In this document: one piece after another, positions 1 to 11,545 of the stretch
Numbering within the stretch: position 1 is the first letter of the stretch
How the letters are laid out: the number at the start of each line of letters is the position of its first letter
Assembly (NCBI RefSeq): GCF_041146395.1
Contig: NC_091002.1
Coordinates: 6,318,501-6,382,500 of the forward strand
Length of the DNA stretch: 64,000 bases
Direction of reading: 5' to 3'
Origin: Eulemur rufifrons
Lineage: Eukaryota; Chordata; Mammalia; Primates; Lemuridae
Made by a program: the position numbers and the translations under genes
Notes under the pieces: model-generated
Database searches by the model: none
What the model saw: only the letters and a program-made list of their open reading frames with translations
What the model was told of the DNA's origin: nothing

Positions 1-59
1 CGGGGTGCACTTGTGTTCAAGGTGTAGAGGAGGGGAAGAGACAAAGATAAAGAATAAAT

Positions 60-966
60 GTTAAGCACATGAAAAGATGCTCAACGTCATACTCATCAGG
101 GAAATGCAAGTCAAAACTACAATGAGACACCACTTCATACTCACTACAATGGCTAGAATCAATAAGAAAGATAATAAAAAGTATTGGTGAGAAGTGGAGA
201 AACTAAAACCCCATACACTGCTTGTGGGAGTATAAAATGGTGCAGCTACTTTGGAAAATTGTTTAGCAGTTCCTCAAAAAGTTAAACATAGTTGTCACTA
301 AATTGTACATTTTAAATGGTTGAGATGGTAAATTTTATGTGATGGATTTTTTTACCACAGTAGAAAATGCTAAGCATAGCATTACTTTATGACTGAGCAA
401 TTCTCTCCTAAGTATTAATATATAATCAAGAGAAATTAAAACATATGTCCACACAAAAACTTGCACACAAATGTACACGTTCGTAATAGCCAAAAAGTGG
501 AAACAACCTTAATGTCCATCAAAGGACATTTGATGAATGGATAAATACATGGAATATTATTTGCTTACTTTTATTGAAATATATAGAATATATTATTCCA
601 TATAATAGAATATTTTTCAGTCATAAAGAGGAATAAAGTACTGTTACCTCCTATGACATGGATAAACCTTGAAGATGTTTGCTTAGCAAAAGAAGCCAGA
701 CATAAAAGGTCCCATGTTGCATGATTCCATTAATGTGAAATGTCCAGAATAGGCAAACTAGAGACAGAAAGTAGATTAGTGGTTTCTAAGGGCTGGGAGC
801 AGGGGAGAGTGGGGAGTAATGGTTAATGGATATGGGGTTTCTTTTTAGAGTGATGGAAATATTTTAGAGTTAGATAGTGGTGATGGTTACACAACCTTGT
901 GAATGTCTAAAAAGTACAAAATTTTAACTTTAAAAGGGTGAATTTTATGGTTTGTGAATTGTATCT
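60..966 (+). mobile_element. L1 LINE 3' end, old
   Basis: The sequence follows the end of L1 ORF2 and its 3' UTR. Recognisable phrases are 'gaaatgcaagtcaaaactac', 'actgcttgtgggagtataaaa', 'gtccatcaaaggacatttga' and 'gtgatggttacacaacc'. It is heavily mutated, with no open frame. It lies antisense within the POLN intron. Confidence 0.85.
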
Positions 967-2039
967 TGGTTTAAAAGAAATGGTGAAACCTAGAAGGGCA
1001 TCTCCCCAGAAACACTGGGCACAGAGACAAAAAGAAAACCCTGGGTGGTGCCTGAGGTGGGGGTCGGTGGTGCTGCTGCACATCAGCAAAGACCCTGGAG
1101 AGCCTCTGAGTCTCCCCTCCTGGGGGCAGGTTTCTTACCTGCGGGTGCTGTCCTTGGACCTCAAGGCCAACCAACATTGAAGAAAGACAATCATTGTCTT
1201 AGATGTAAGGAGTTCTGGGCTTCAAATGGAAATAAAAGCCTAAGTACATAAAATGAAAGTTTGTTTCAAAAAGCAAGAATGATCTGGCAGTGAGAAAGCA
1301 GAGGGGATAAGTGTAGAAGTTTGTATTGCACCTAAACAACAAATGACGTCTTCAACCAGGCTGAAGACAGGATTTCCTTCCAGGGTTACCTTTAGGGCAA
1401 CCCTAAGTAGTTGGTTTTTTTTTTCCCCCAGTAGAGGGGAAGGAGGAAGTCAACAAAGATATATTAACAATGCTAGAGTAAAAATGAAAAATAAAAGGGA
1501 TATGGATGAAGGCTACCATAGAAGGCTGCACTGGTTGTGCACTGCACAACTCCAGAAGGAGCCATTCACACTGATGTCCAAACGTGTGGCATCACCTAAA
1601 GGTGTGAAGTGCACAATCCTGATCTTGGTGATAGAGGAGGAGAACTTCCTCCTTGAGGCAGGAGCGTTTGAAGAGTGAGAGGAGGGCACAGAGAGACACT
1701 GAGGCAGAGTGTGAGGGAACTCAGGAGCTCAGATCTGAGCCCTCTACTTGTCATTTAAGTAGAGGGGAGGAACTCTTTTAGACTGAGAGAAGGGTAGACA
1801 TTTGCAGATCAAAAAGTCTGGAGCACAAGACAGGAGGCTGAGAACATTAGTCCCTCTCAACCAGATGACTCCAATTTCTCGTGGACTCAGTCGCCACCAC
1901 TTTGACTTTCTCCAGCACCTTGTGGGTAGGAGATAAGTGAACAGACTGTGGGGACCAGGGAGAAGTCAAAGGAACCCAAAGTCTTAATGGGGTCACCAGT
2001 GGGGCTGAGCCGGGAGATGAAAGGGTCCGTGGGTGTCTT
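967..2039. other. Unassigned intronic sequence
   Basis: No coding exon or repeat is confidently recognised. A minus-strand CACCCGCAG/GTAAGA string near 1130-1145 resembles a donor site, but no matching acceptor or known protein segment accompanies it. Confidence 0.4.
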
Positions 2040-3325
2040 CACCTACCCGGGGATCCATCCCAGGGCATTACTGAGTGCCCGGGAGTGCGGGGGCTGACAC
2101 GGTCAGGGCGTGCTCGCAGTTCACAGTGGGGCGCAGGCTAAGTGACAGAGAGATGCTGGGAGGAGGGCAGCGGCCACGCCAGGACCAGGCCAGTGAGGAC
2201 CATGCGGGGATCTGGGGTAATCAGAGGTGGGGCGCTCAATCCAAGAGAGGACCCTGGCCAAGGTGAAGGCCACGCGCGTGAAAGGACATCGTTGCAGAGG
2301 GTCAGGTGCAGGGACGGAGGCGGGCAGAGGACAGCCGTGCAGAGGAAGGCCCTGGAGGCAGGGCGGTACGGACTGCACAGCTCCAGCTGGACTTTGAGAT
2401 GCCCTCAGCGCTGCCGTGTGCTGCGCTCCTCGCCTCCGCCAGGCACAGCACCGCTTCTCGTGTTGGCAAACATTTCGTTATTCTTTGTTTTTCTCACTTT
2501 CCCCGCTGTCGCCATCACAAACACAATTTTCACTGCTACTTTTTAAAGTCTGGCTCCGTGTATAGCGACTTTGTCCTCTGCTGCCTTTACATAAAATATT
2601 TCTTCCTGAATTTTATTATTCAAATAAGTTTGGTGATGGTGGTCTTTTCGGAAAGGAGATGTTTTCTGATCCAAAGGAAAGTCTGAGTTCTGTGCTGTTA
2701 ACCCACTTATCAACACTCTCCGAGTCCCCACCGCTGTGAGGCTGGGCGAGGGGATTTGCAGACGCGGCGCGCGAGTGTGCTAGCGAAGCGCAGCGGCTTG
2801 AGAGCACAGGGCCCACCCAGGTGTGGGTGAGGCGCAGACAGCCTTCCCGCCCACTTCCTGAGGGTGAACGGAGGGAGGGGAGAGTCCCAAGGCGAGGGCA
2901 GGCGGGGCAGGGACCTTGGGACAGTCCACCCTGCCCCTTCTCCTCCCCCTCTAGCAGATTCCTGCTCTGCCAGGGCAGCGATGTACCCAGCCCAGGTGAA
3001 AACCCCAATTACAACCATCCATTCCTCTTTGTTCCAGAGTGTAACCTACCGCCTGGGGAAGGAGGGGTGTGGCCGCTCTCCGCAGCGAGAGCACCAACGC
3101 CAGGAGGAAGGAGAGCCAATGTCCTAACAGTAAAGACGCAGAAAGAAAGAAGGGCCTCTGACAACACTGCCGAGCCGCCCAACACCACCCGAGGCCACCT
3201 GCCTGTCTGCCGGAGTGTGAGCCGTGGGCAGGGACTGCCCCGCAGCCCAGAGCGCTGGGCAGCCACCCGCCCAGCGGAGCGCCCCGCTGTGCTCTCCGCC
3301 TCCGGGCGCTCACCTGGAGGAGGCT
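2040..3325. promoter_or_regulatory. CpG-rich intragenic patch (possible CpG island)
   Basis: CpG dinucleotides are markedly denser here than elsewhere in the window, especially at about 2755-2800 (GACGCGGCGCGCGAG), 2040-2360 and 3160-3320. No repeat consensus or POLN exon is recognised. It may be an intragenic CpG island or alternative promoter, or just a GC-rich relic. Overlapping open frames on both strands are a by-product of the GC content. Confidence 0.4.
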
Positions 3326-3900
3326 CGTTTTGACACCATTTCTATTACTAATACATTCTCTAGCGATTGACTTCTTTTTTTAGCGGGGAAGAACCATCAG
3401 CTCCTCCATTATTAGGAGACTCTGGCATCCTGGTTGTCTACTCTTCTTTTCAACATGATTAACTACTAGAGAAAAACATGTAATTTCTGCCTTTTGAAAA
3501 CAGCCTTGGAATGACCTCAGGCTTTTAAAATCATGTCGACATTCCTGCAGATCTGATAACCTGAGCGCATGCATCTTACCACTGTGAAGTCAGAGTAGAA
3601 AACACATCATCTCTTTCAGATTCCTGGAATAACTTCAAAAGTTCTGGATCCCCAGATAAATGTGCAAGAATGCGTAATTCAATCTGCGAAAAGTCTGTTA
3701 GAGAGAGTTCTGCATTAATTCAGAATTTACCAAGGGTGGCCCTCATTGTTGCTCCTCCTGCCCCATCTCAGACTTTCCTCCCCTGTGCTGGTCAAGGTCA
3801 ACATCCCCACCTCCTATTGGCCAGGGTCCTACCGCCTCAGTGTCACCAGCCATTCCCCGGGTTTGCACATCTTCTCTACCTCCTGCAGGCCAGCAAGGCC
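3326..3900. other. Unassigned intronic sequence
   Basis: Ordinary AT-leaning intron. I see no repeat, RNA gene or exon that can be supported. Confidence 0.4.
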
Positions 3901-3914
3901 TCCAGGGTAGGCTG

Positions 3915-4450
3915 TATTCATTCGTTTGTTCATTGGTTCATTGTGTACATCAAAATTTTAGAAAGGGCATACTATGTGCCAGGCTCTGTGCTTGGGATAT
4001 GTTAGTGAACGAAATAGACAAAATTGCCTTCCCCGTTGGAGCTTACATTCTAGGAGAAGACAACTTGAATAAATTATTTGGTATGTTAGAAGGGGAGAAA
4101 TGAAATGGAAGAGTTCAATGAAGGTGAGGAGGTTCAGGAGTGTGTGTGTATGTGTGTGTGTCTGTGTGTAGGGAAGTTGCTGTTATAAATAGGGTAATCA
4201 GGCACCCTATTACAGGCCTTGCCAAGATAGTAACATTTAGGAAAGGCACGGAGGCAGTGAAGAAGGTGCCAGGATGGCATCTGGGGAAGAGGCATGGCTT
4301 GGGCAGGGGCCTGAGGTGGACAGGCTGTCATGGGGAGGAGGACCAGAGCAGACAGTGAGGCCACAGAGAGTGTGCTAGGCAGAGAGCAGTGGGAGCAAAG
4401 ACAGGGAGGAGAGGGGCAGATTGAGCAGGACCATGCAGGGCTATGTGGAA
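3915..4450 (-). repeat. Ancient LINE-like remnant (L2-related)
   Basis: The phrase 'actatgtgccaggctctgtg', followed by a 'gggatatgttagtgaacgaa' stretch and 'gagcttacattctag', is typical of very old mammalian L2-like repeats in reverse orientation. The family assignment is tentative. A GT-rich microsatellite interrupts it at 4141-4170. Confidence 0.45.
4141..4170. repeat. (GT)n-like microsatellite
   Basis: Imperfect TGTGTG tract with interspersed A and C. Confidence 0.8.
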
Positions 4451-5340
4451 TTTTGATGTGGTGAGGTGAAGGGGCCCTGGAAGTAAAAGACCTGTTATTA
4501 TTTGCTGTGCATAAGAAATCTTTGTTTCGTATAAATCTTTGCCTTAGGAATTATTTGAAAGAATGAGTTCTACAGGTACCTTTGAATTATTTAATTTCTA
4601 AATGTTTGAAAACACATAAAGAGAGCTACCTTGACCATTTCGTCCCTCCAGCACTGCATGCACATACCTGCTGCTAGGAAGGTGTGGCCTTTGGACGAAA
4701 CAAACATGGCCCTTGGGGAGATCGTGAGAATCTCGTCTTCTTTACCTGAATTGTTATTTCAAAAGCACTTGGTGAATTTGGTCATTTGGTCATGAGCTGA
4801 CTCATAGCTATTCCTCAATACAAAATTATTTTAATATCATTCTGAGGTCAAGTCTAGATTTTTAGTTTTTCTGAATATTATTAATGTAATTTTAAAATAA
4901 CATATTACTACTAAAAGTTAACTAGATTTTCTGGTATTAAAATTTTCTGTTCTGTCTAGAATTTTTAATGAAGAAAGACAAATCAAATATTGACAATTGA
5001 ATGCATTCCAGTAAAAACAATCTGTAGCCTTTGAGCCTTATTAGAAGATCTACGGGGGAAGCACACTGCGAATCCCCACAGATGTCTTCAAGAGCATGGG
5101 GACCAAGCTGCTCATGATCACACTCCATAGGCCCTGTTTAGCATGACTGTGCATTTTAAAAATGACTTCTCACCATGCTCCACTGTTTTCCCAGGACCTC
5201 CTGGTGCATCAGTGCCCAGAGCAAGGGGCAGGAGCATCCCCACCAAGGGTGCAGGTGTGGGTTGGAAATGGGCCACAGAATGCTCCTTTGCTCAGATCTG
5301 AACTTTGTCTTTTTTAGAAAAGTGACCATCAGCTGAGCCT
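4451..5340. other. Unassigned AT-rich intronic sequence
   Basis: No repeat, exon or RNA gene was recognised in this stretch. Confidence 0.4.
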
Positions 5341-5459
5341 TGGAGGAGCTCTTGAGCCCATGAGTTCCAGGCTGCAGTGAGCTATGAGTGCACCACTGTT
5401 GCACTCCAGCCTGGGTGACAGAGTGAGACCCTGTCTCTTAAAAAAAAAAAAAAAAAAAA
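5341..5459 (+). mobile_element. Alu right-arm fragment
   Basis: Contains 'tgcagtgagctatgagtgca', 'gcactccagcctgggtgaca' and 'gagaccctgtctc' followed by a poly(A) tail. The left arm is missing. Confidence 0.9.
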
Positions 5460-6147
5460 GTAAAGAGTGTTAGTGTGTTTCTATAAACATTTCCAGTAAT
5501 TTTCAGACTTTAATAAAAGCCAGTGCTATTGTATGTTTGTTTGTTCTTTATTGGGAAGTTGGTGGGGGAGAGATGGCAGGAGGGAAGCTACTTCCGTCGT
5601 ATAATTATCATCTATTTTCACTTGTAAACTGCTAAAAGGGAGGCACCATATCACTTTAGCTGTTTTTTGTTTTCAATATATATTTAAATCCTGGTCATGC
5701 AAATACAGAGAACTTCAGGAAAGTAAAGCAGTTAGGTATATAGAAAAATGATGATAAACACTTCTAGGTTTTCAAAAAGTGGTATCCAAGATTTTAGCAA
5801 GATAGAAAAAAATGAGTTACCTTTAAAATTTCGAGGTTTCTTAATTTGAATTGGGTGCTTGGAAATACCTTGGATATTCTGTTAATAAGAGAATAGCTTT
5901 AATTGGAATATCTACTCTTAAATTAATCTGTACCATTTAAGAGTATTTAAAATATATCATATTTTATTAAACATTAACAAAATAAGTAATGTCAATGTAT
6001 CACACATAAGCATATCAATATTTAATACAACTGTCTAATATTGAAACATAATTTTGGTGGACACATCACTAAGTATGGTCACCAGATTTGAGAACAATTC
6101 TTTTTGACTCTAGCCTGTGTGACAGTTATCATAATTATATACAATAA
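5460..6147. other. Unassigned AT-rich intronic sequence
   Basis: No gene or convincing repeat was recognised; several A+T-rich stretches. Confidence 0.4.
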
Positions 6148-6436
6148 TTTTTTTTTTTTCAGACAGAGTCTCGCTCTGTTGCCTGGGCTAGAGTGCAGTG
6201 GCATCATTATAACTCACTGCAACCTCAAACTCCTGGGCTTAAGTGATCCTCCTCCCTCAGCCTCCTAAGTAGCTGGGACTACAGGCATGTACCAACATGC
6301 CTGGCTAATTTTTCAATTTTTTATAGAGATGGGATCTCACTATGTTGCCTAGACTGTTCTCAAACTCCTGGACTCAAGCGATCCTCCACCTTGGCTTCCC
6401 AAAGTACTGGGATTACAGGTGTGAGTCACTGCCACA
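6148..6436 (-). mobile_element. Alu, old dimer
   Basis: The poly(T) head is followed by 'gacagagtctcgctctgttg', the central 'ggctaattttt' and the end 'gtgctgggattacaggtgtg'-like region. It lacks the lemur-specific insertion and is of the old J-like type. Confidence 0.93.
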
Positions 6437-6659
6437 GTTGAGTTGGGATTGCATTTCTGAGAGATTCTCCTGGCTGGAAAGATGGAGGACTAGGAGTGGA
6501 GTTGGGAAGGCCTGCACCAAGGTGAGTGGGTCACTAGGGTGGGGATGGGCCACTGCAGGAAGCCCAAGGGCCTAGTGACCAGGGGGGTCCACAGGGTTCT
6601 GGCCTTTGTGACCAGATGAATCAAGGAACCCACATGGGGAGCTCAAAGATGCACATTTG

Positions 6660-7255
6660 GCTTTAAAATGGTGAAACTGTTAGGTAGATGGTGAGGGACT
6701 CTGGGTCTCCTAAGGATGAAAGTGGGTGCTGTTGCCCCCATCTTATTCCTGCCCCACCCTAATCTCACTAGCAACTGCCATACCTGGGGGAGGAGGGAAT
6801 ACCCTACGAGTCTGCCAATCATAACTTAGCATGCCAGCTACAAAAGACTGCAGAGGACTCTCTAACCCATGGGCCAAGCAGCATGGGTATCATAGAGTCT
6901 GGAAATTGACCTAGAACAACCTGCATGCGTAGTTAAAGACTCAGGTCATGTGAATTCCAACTGTCCCATCAAAGTGGCTCCATGGTAACCTCTGAACCAC
7001 GAGGGAGTCTGCGCACTATAAAACAGGATGCACACCGTAACCAGGCCCTTTTTGTACCCTTCCTTCTGCTCTCCTTTTGTTGTGATAATGGGCCTGGTCA
7101 TCATCTGTAGTGTATGTACCATGCTCTGTAAACCTGTATCATGCTCTTGCCCTATAATCCTATCTCTTTCTCCTTAATAAATCTTGTTTTCATGCTTGCC
7201 TTACTGTGGCACGTCTGGTCATTCTTCAGCCACAAGTGCGTCAAGAACTCACATT
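6660..7255 (+). mobile_element. Solo LTR-like remnant, probably class I ERV
   Basis: A moderately GC-rich U3-like part is followed by a TATAAAACAGG-like box near 7018, then a late polyadenylation signal in 'cttaataaatcttg' and a downstream GT-rich stretch. This is the layout of a retroviral LTR. The exact family and ends are uncertain. Confidence 0.55.
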
Positions 7256-7680
7256 TTCAGACTAAAACCTGACAAAATCATGGCATCTTTTTTGTGCATT
7301 TGGTTTGAGGTTCTTGAAGGAAAGTTGAATGAAGAAAGATTTACATGCGTGTGACAGCTGCCAGTAAAGGAGGCACTTGTGCAGAGTGCTCCGAGGAGAA
7401 AGGAGGAACACGCCCGACTACAATGTCCTGGGCAGACGGAGAAGAGTCCACTTCTCTGGGAAGGGGCCAAACCCCCATGGTCACTGAGGGAGGGGAGACC
7501 ACTCTGAGCTGGGAGGAGTGCCGAGCCAAGTTGGGTCACCACAGGGGCAGAGTAGAGGTGGTACGGAGCAGAGGAAACCACCAGGCCACCAGCGGGAAGC
7601 CTGAGTCTCTGGTGAGCAGGGAAGGCTGGAGCCTGCAGTTGCTGTCCTGGGGCACTGTGACTTACAGAGAAAAGGAGCCA
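7256..7680. other. Unassigned, moderately GC-rich sequence
   Basis: Possibly part of the neighbouring LTR-type remnants. Overlapping short open frames on both strands have no recognisable domain. Confidence 0.3.
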
Positions 7681-8263
7681 TTTTCTCAGGACCTCTTGAG
7701 ATAGCTTCCCAGGGCCATGGTCACTCATGTTCAGCTCAGAATAAACTTCTTTAAATTATTTTACTGAGTTTGGTTTTTTCCATTAACAAGACAAATATCA
7801 GTGAGCATGGCCCAGGGATTCACAAATCCAAGAAAGCTGTAGTAAGTGGTCTTGAGGCAGCTGGGTTACAGTTTGGTTTTACACATTTTAGGGAGACAGG
7901 AATTGCAGATAAAATCATAAATCAATACATGGAAGGAATACATTGGTTTGGACTGAAAAAGTGTGACATCTCAAAACAGGGGCCCACAGGTTACAGGTGG
8001 GTTCAGAAATTCTTTAATTTATAATTGGTTAAAGAAATAAACCTTTGTCTAAATGCTTGGAATCAGTAGAAAGGATGTTTTAAGTTAAGATAAGGAAGTC
8101 CGTTAATCAGAGAGCAAACCACAACATACTGACTCGGAGTGATCTGTAAGCAAACTGAAGGCCTGCAGGCGTGAATTAACCTTTGCTTGGCATGGCCTTA
8201 GGTCCTGTTTATATTTTGGTATCTTATTGCCACAAAAGTGTGTTTTGTCAGTCTTCTGATCTC
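7681..8263 (+). mobile_element. LTR-like remnant
   Basis: Contains 'cagaataaacttctttaaat' (polyadenylation-signal context typical of old LTRs) and later 'agaaataaacctttgtctaa'. It may represent two old LTR pieces. Family not assigned. Confidence 0.4.
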
Positions 8264-8600
8264 TTTTTTTTTTTTTTTTTTTGAGACAGAGTCTCACTCT
8301 GTTGCCCAGGCTAGAGTGAGTGCCGTGGCGTCAGCCTAGCTCACAGCAACCTCAAACTCCTGAGCTCAAGGGATCCTCCTGTCTCAGCCTCCCGAGTAGC
8401 TGGGACTACAGGCATGCGCCACCATGCCCGGCTAATTTTTTCTATATATTTTTAGCTGTCCATATAATTTCTTTCTATTCTTAGTAGAGATGGGGTCTCG
8501 CTCTTGCTCAGGCTGGTCTCGAACTCCTGAGCTCAAACGATCCGCCCACCTCGGCCTCCCAGAGTGCTAGGATTACAGGCGTGAGCCACCGCGCCCAGCC
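8264..8600 (-). mobile_element. Lemur-type Alu with target-site duplication
   Basis: Full-length Alu in reverse, carrying the 'tgtccatataatttc' insertion in the right half. The 8-bp flanks CTGATCTC at 8256-8263 and 8601-8608 form the target-site duplication. Confidence 0.95.
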
Positions 8601-9120
8601 CTGATCTCTATTTTAATATGCTGGACTAAACTCTAAAAGGGAGGGGATATAACAAGCCATGCAGATTTAGCACCACCATTGAAACCATTTGAAACCATTA
8701 TATGATTTATGAACATTTTGCTAATACAGTTTTTGACAGATGTTTATAGTACATAGGAGGGACATTCATTAGCAAAGCAGAAAAACAACATACAACAGTG
8801 TAAATACCTTGATTAGAATTATTTCAAAATAGCTATTTAATGAAAATAGAGCTTAAATGTTATATCAGGAAAGCAAGGCCTCTTCTTCACATGTGGTGCA
8901 GTTTGTACCCTGAAGAAAAATTTTATAAGACTCTTCATCAAATAATAACTTATGAATGGCTTGTGCTTTGGAAGACAGAATATAACACTTCCTATTAGAA
9001 TTTTTTTAAAAAGTAATAAACAGCTCTTTTACCTTTTTTTGGCACATTCAAAGGGATATTAAATTAATCTTATCTCATAGAGTAGGCTTAAAATTTGTAA
9101 CTTTTATTTTTGCTGATGGC
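8601..9120. other. Unassigned intronic sequence
   Basis: Nothing recognisable. It might continue the LTR-derived block interrupted by the Alu. Confidence 0.35.
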
Positions 9121-10048
9121 AGGAAAAAAATAATCTTGGTACTTGTGGAGGGATACTGTCTGTTTGGGGCCATGCAACACTCTCTTTTCCTTTTTCTTTA
9201 GAAAATAGCACTCAGATTTTCGTTAAGTTCCCCCCGCCCCCCACCTTTAAGCCAGCCAGCAGATCTCATCTCCATGCCACAGAGATGCAGGGAGATGCCT
9301 GCTAAGGGCATCTGTGAGAGGTGCTTCCTCCTACTTTCATGGAAGCTGCGTGGAAGGACACTTTTCATTCCCACTGGAGATAAACTAAGCAAGCAGCTCT
9401 GAGGTCTGCTGGGACTATGTACTATCTGTCTCTGATACCAAGCAGGGACCCCTCTGGGGGGCCTGCCAGGCCCCCTAAGCGTAGAAATACAGGAAAATCC
9501 TGAGGTTTTTTTCAGGGCAAGTTCTAGGCACCTGGCTAACCTTGAAAAGTGAACAGGCAACCTGATGAGAACAATGGCCCTCCACGCAATCCAGAGTCAG
9601 GAGGTGTTCTGGTTCCCTCTAGAAACTAAAAGGTGGCATCTTAACATGTTCTTGAATTGTTTTTCAGGAACCCCCACCAGATGGAAAATGCAGATAAGGG
9701 GAACAAAGCAATTGAACTTACTCTGACTGCCATTCTTTGTTCTAAATTTCCCCCAAAGGGCCTGTCACACCCACCTTAATATTCTTTTCTGCTAATCCAA
9801 GAATCTCTGAATCTACCTGTGCCCTCCACCCACCCCACTTCAGGATATCTCACCTTTTTGGGCCAGGCCTACCTGAAATGTAAAAACCTTGGCTTGTAAG
9901 CCATTGGGGAGTTAGAGTTTTAAGTGTTAGCTGCTCATTCTCCTTGCATGGCACCCTGCAAATAAAGCCTCCTGCTATTACTGCAACTCTTAGCTCCAGT
10001 GTCTGGCTTTACTGCACTGGGTGAGCTGACCCCTGTTTGGTTTAATAA
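9121..10048 (+). mobile_element. Class I LTR-like remnant
   Basis: The late part has 'ctgcaaataaagcctcctgc' followed by 'gctccagtgtctggctttac' and a 'ctgacccctgtttggtt' end, a typical ERV1 polyadenylation region. The earlier part (9200-9560) is GC-rich and unassigned. Start uncertain. Confidence 0.55.
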
Positions 10049-10059
10049 TATCTCAGGAC

Positions 10060-11545
10060 AATGAGGGGAGATCTACGTGAAAGATGAGGCTGAGAAAAGG
10101 GATGAAAGAAACTGGGTCAGCCCATATAACTTCAGCTGCCAGATCAAACCTTTCCTGAAGTCAGCCCTTCCTTAGACTTTGTAAAGGAAAATAAAAATCT
10201 CAGGACCACCGCCTCAACTCTTTATGCAAAAACAAAGATCAAGCCTGGAGGCTGAGTCCTGCAATACCCTCTTCCAAGGGAACAGCTGTTTTTTTTTTTT
10301 TGTTTTTTGTTTTTAAATGAATTCATATACTTTAATTTTAAAGCTATGAGCTACTCACTAACAAAGATGACTTTCTCTAACTTCATACAATGTCTCATGC
10401 ATAATACTAAGGAATTTATCTCAGCAATGAATTTATGGCATTAGGGGAGAACTGCCTATTTGTCATAATTCAGTACATAAGAAAAAAGGGAAGATGTCTG
10501 GTGATTTAAAGACACCCCCAAATAGGCTTTAACTTGAATACCTGGTAGAGAGTTACTAATTGATCACCTATAAATTCTGTATAAAGATTCTTTAAGAAAT
10601 TTTTATGGATACATAATATTTGTACATATTTATGGGGTATATATGATATTTTTTTTGTTTGTTTGTTTTTTTTTTCTTTTTTTTTTTTAATTTTACAGAA
10701 TCAAAGAGTCTAACAGTATATCTTGTTAGATACAGTATGTCCTCATAATGTATACATTATTTCTTGTACAATGATATGAAATAATATGGGAAATATTCAT
10801 GATAAATTATTAAGTGAACAGTGCAAGTTAAAAACAATAGTTTCATATTTTTTTCCCCACCCCCCCTTTCCCGAGTCAGCACCTTCAAGTGTTACCACTC
10901 CCCAAACGGTGCGCAATGCACTCATTGTGTAGGCATACCCCCATCCCCTCCCCCACCCCCCGGGAACAGCTGTTAGTAACATTATGCATTAGCCAGATCT
11001 CCACGGAAAGACAAACGGCATCTAAGAGGACTGCCCCCACAGACCATTCATAAGGAAATTCCTTGCTGGCCTCCCACAAACAAGGATATGCAAATTGTAA
11101 CTTTAGGTCTCCAGGTTAAGTCTAACTCCTAAAACTAATAATGTCGATTATAAGTTTATCTTCCCAGGTATGGAACAGAGATAAGATGAGATCAATCATT
11201 CCTCCACCCACCCAGGGACATCTACATTAGAGATTCTTCCTTTAGTCCCTTTTCCTCTTCATTCACCTTACCTTATGTAAAATGTGGATTTCCTGGGCCT
11301 CACAAGAATGTAAGCATTTGCTTCACTGCCCACCTCCTCCTCCTTTTTCTTTCTGTATGCCCTTTCCCCTTAAATACTGAAGTTCCCAAATTCCCCTCTG
11401 GAAAAAGCAAAGATGTATCTGTGGTTTATGTTTTTCTGGCATCTTTGGTTTGTGTTTTTCCAGATGCATCCTCAAACTTCAGCTTAATAAATCTCCATTG
11501 ATTGAGATCTTTCTTTGCTTTAGTCACTTATTTTGTGTTGTCAAC
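10060..11545 (+). mobile_element. Class I LTR-like remnant, split by an L1
   Basis: LTR-like sequence at 10060-10290 resumes at 10962 and ends near 11545. It has 'cccttaaatactgaagttcc' (weak TATA context) and 'gcttaataaatctccattga' (polyadenylation signal). It directly follows another LTR-like block. Confidence 0.5.
10291..10961 (-). mobile_element. L1 3' fragment inserted in an LTR
   Basis: The poly(T) at the left end marks the 3' tail of a minus-strand element. The right end, read in reverse, is a G-rich L1 3' UTR ('gggggtatgcctacacaatg'). The 13-bp duplication GGGAACAGCTGTT flanks it at 10278-10290 and 10962-10974. Confidence 0.8.

Noticed and set aside
1100..1177. Minus-strand CAG/GTAAGA donor-like site with an open frame, considered as the next POLN exon
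   Set aside because: The frame does not resemble human 'NIQGISKHPIQITTPKNF' or later POLN segments.
2121..3333. Several long overlapping open frames, up to about 170 codons
   Set aside because: They arise in the CpG-rich patch on both strands. None shows a known motif or fits POLN codon order.
7249..7728. 159-codon minus-strand open frame
   Set aside because: Low-complexity Ser/Pro-rich translation, with an overlapping plus-strand frame of similar length. No domain and LTR-type surroundings.
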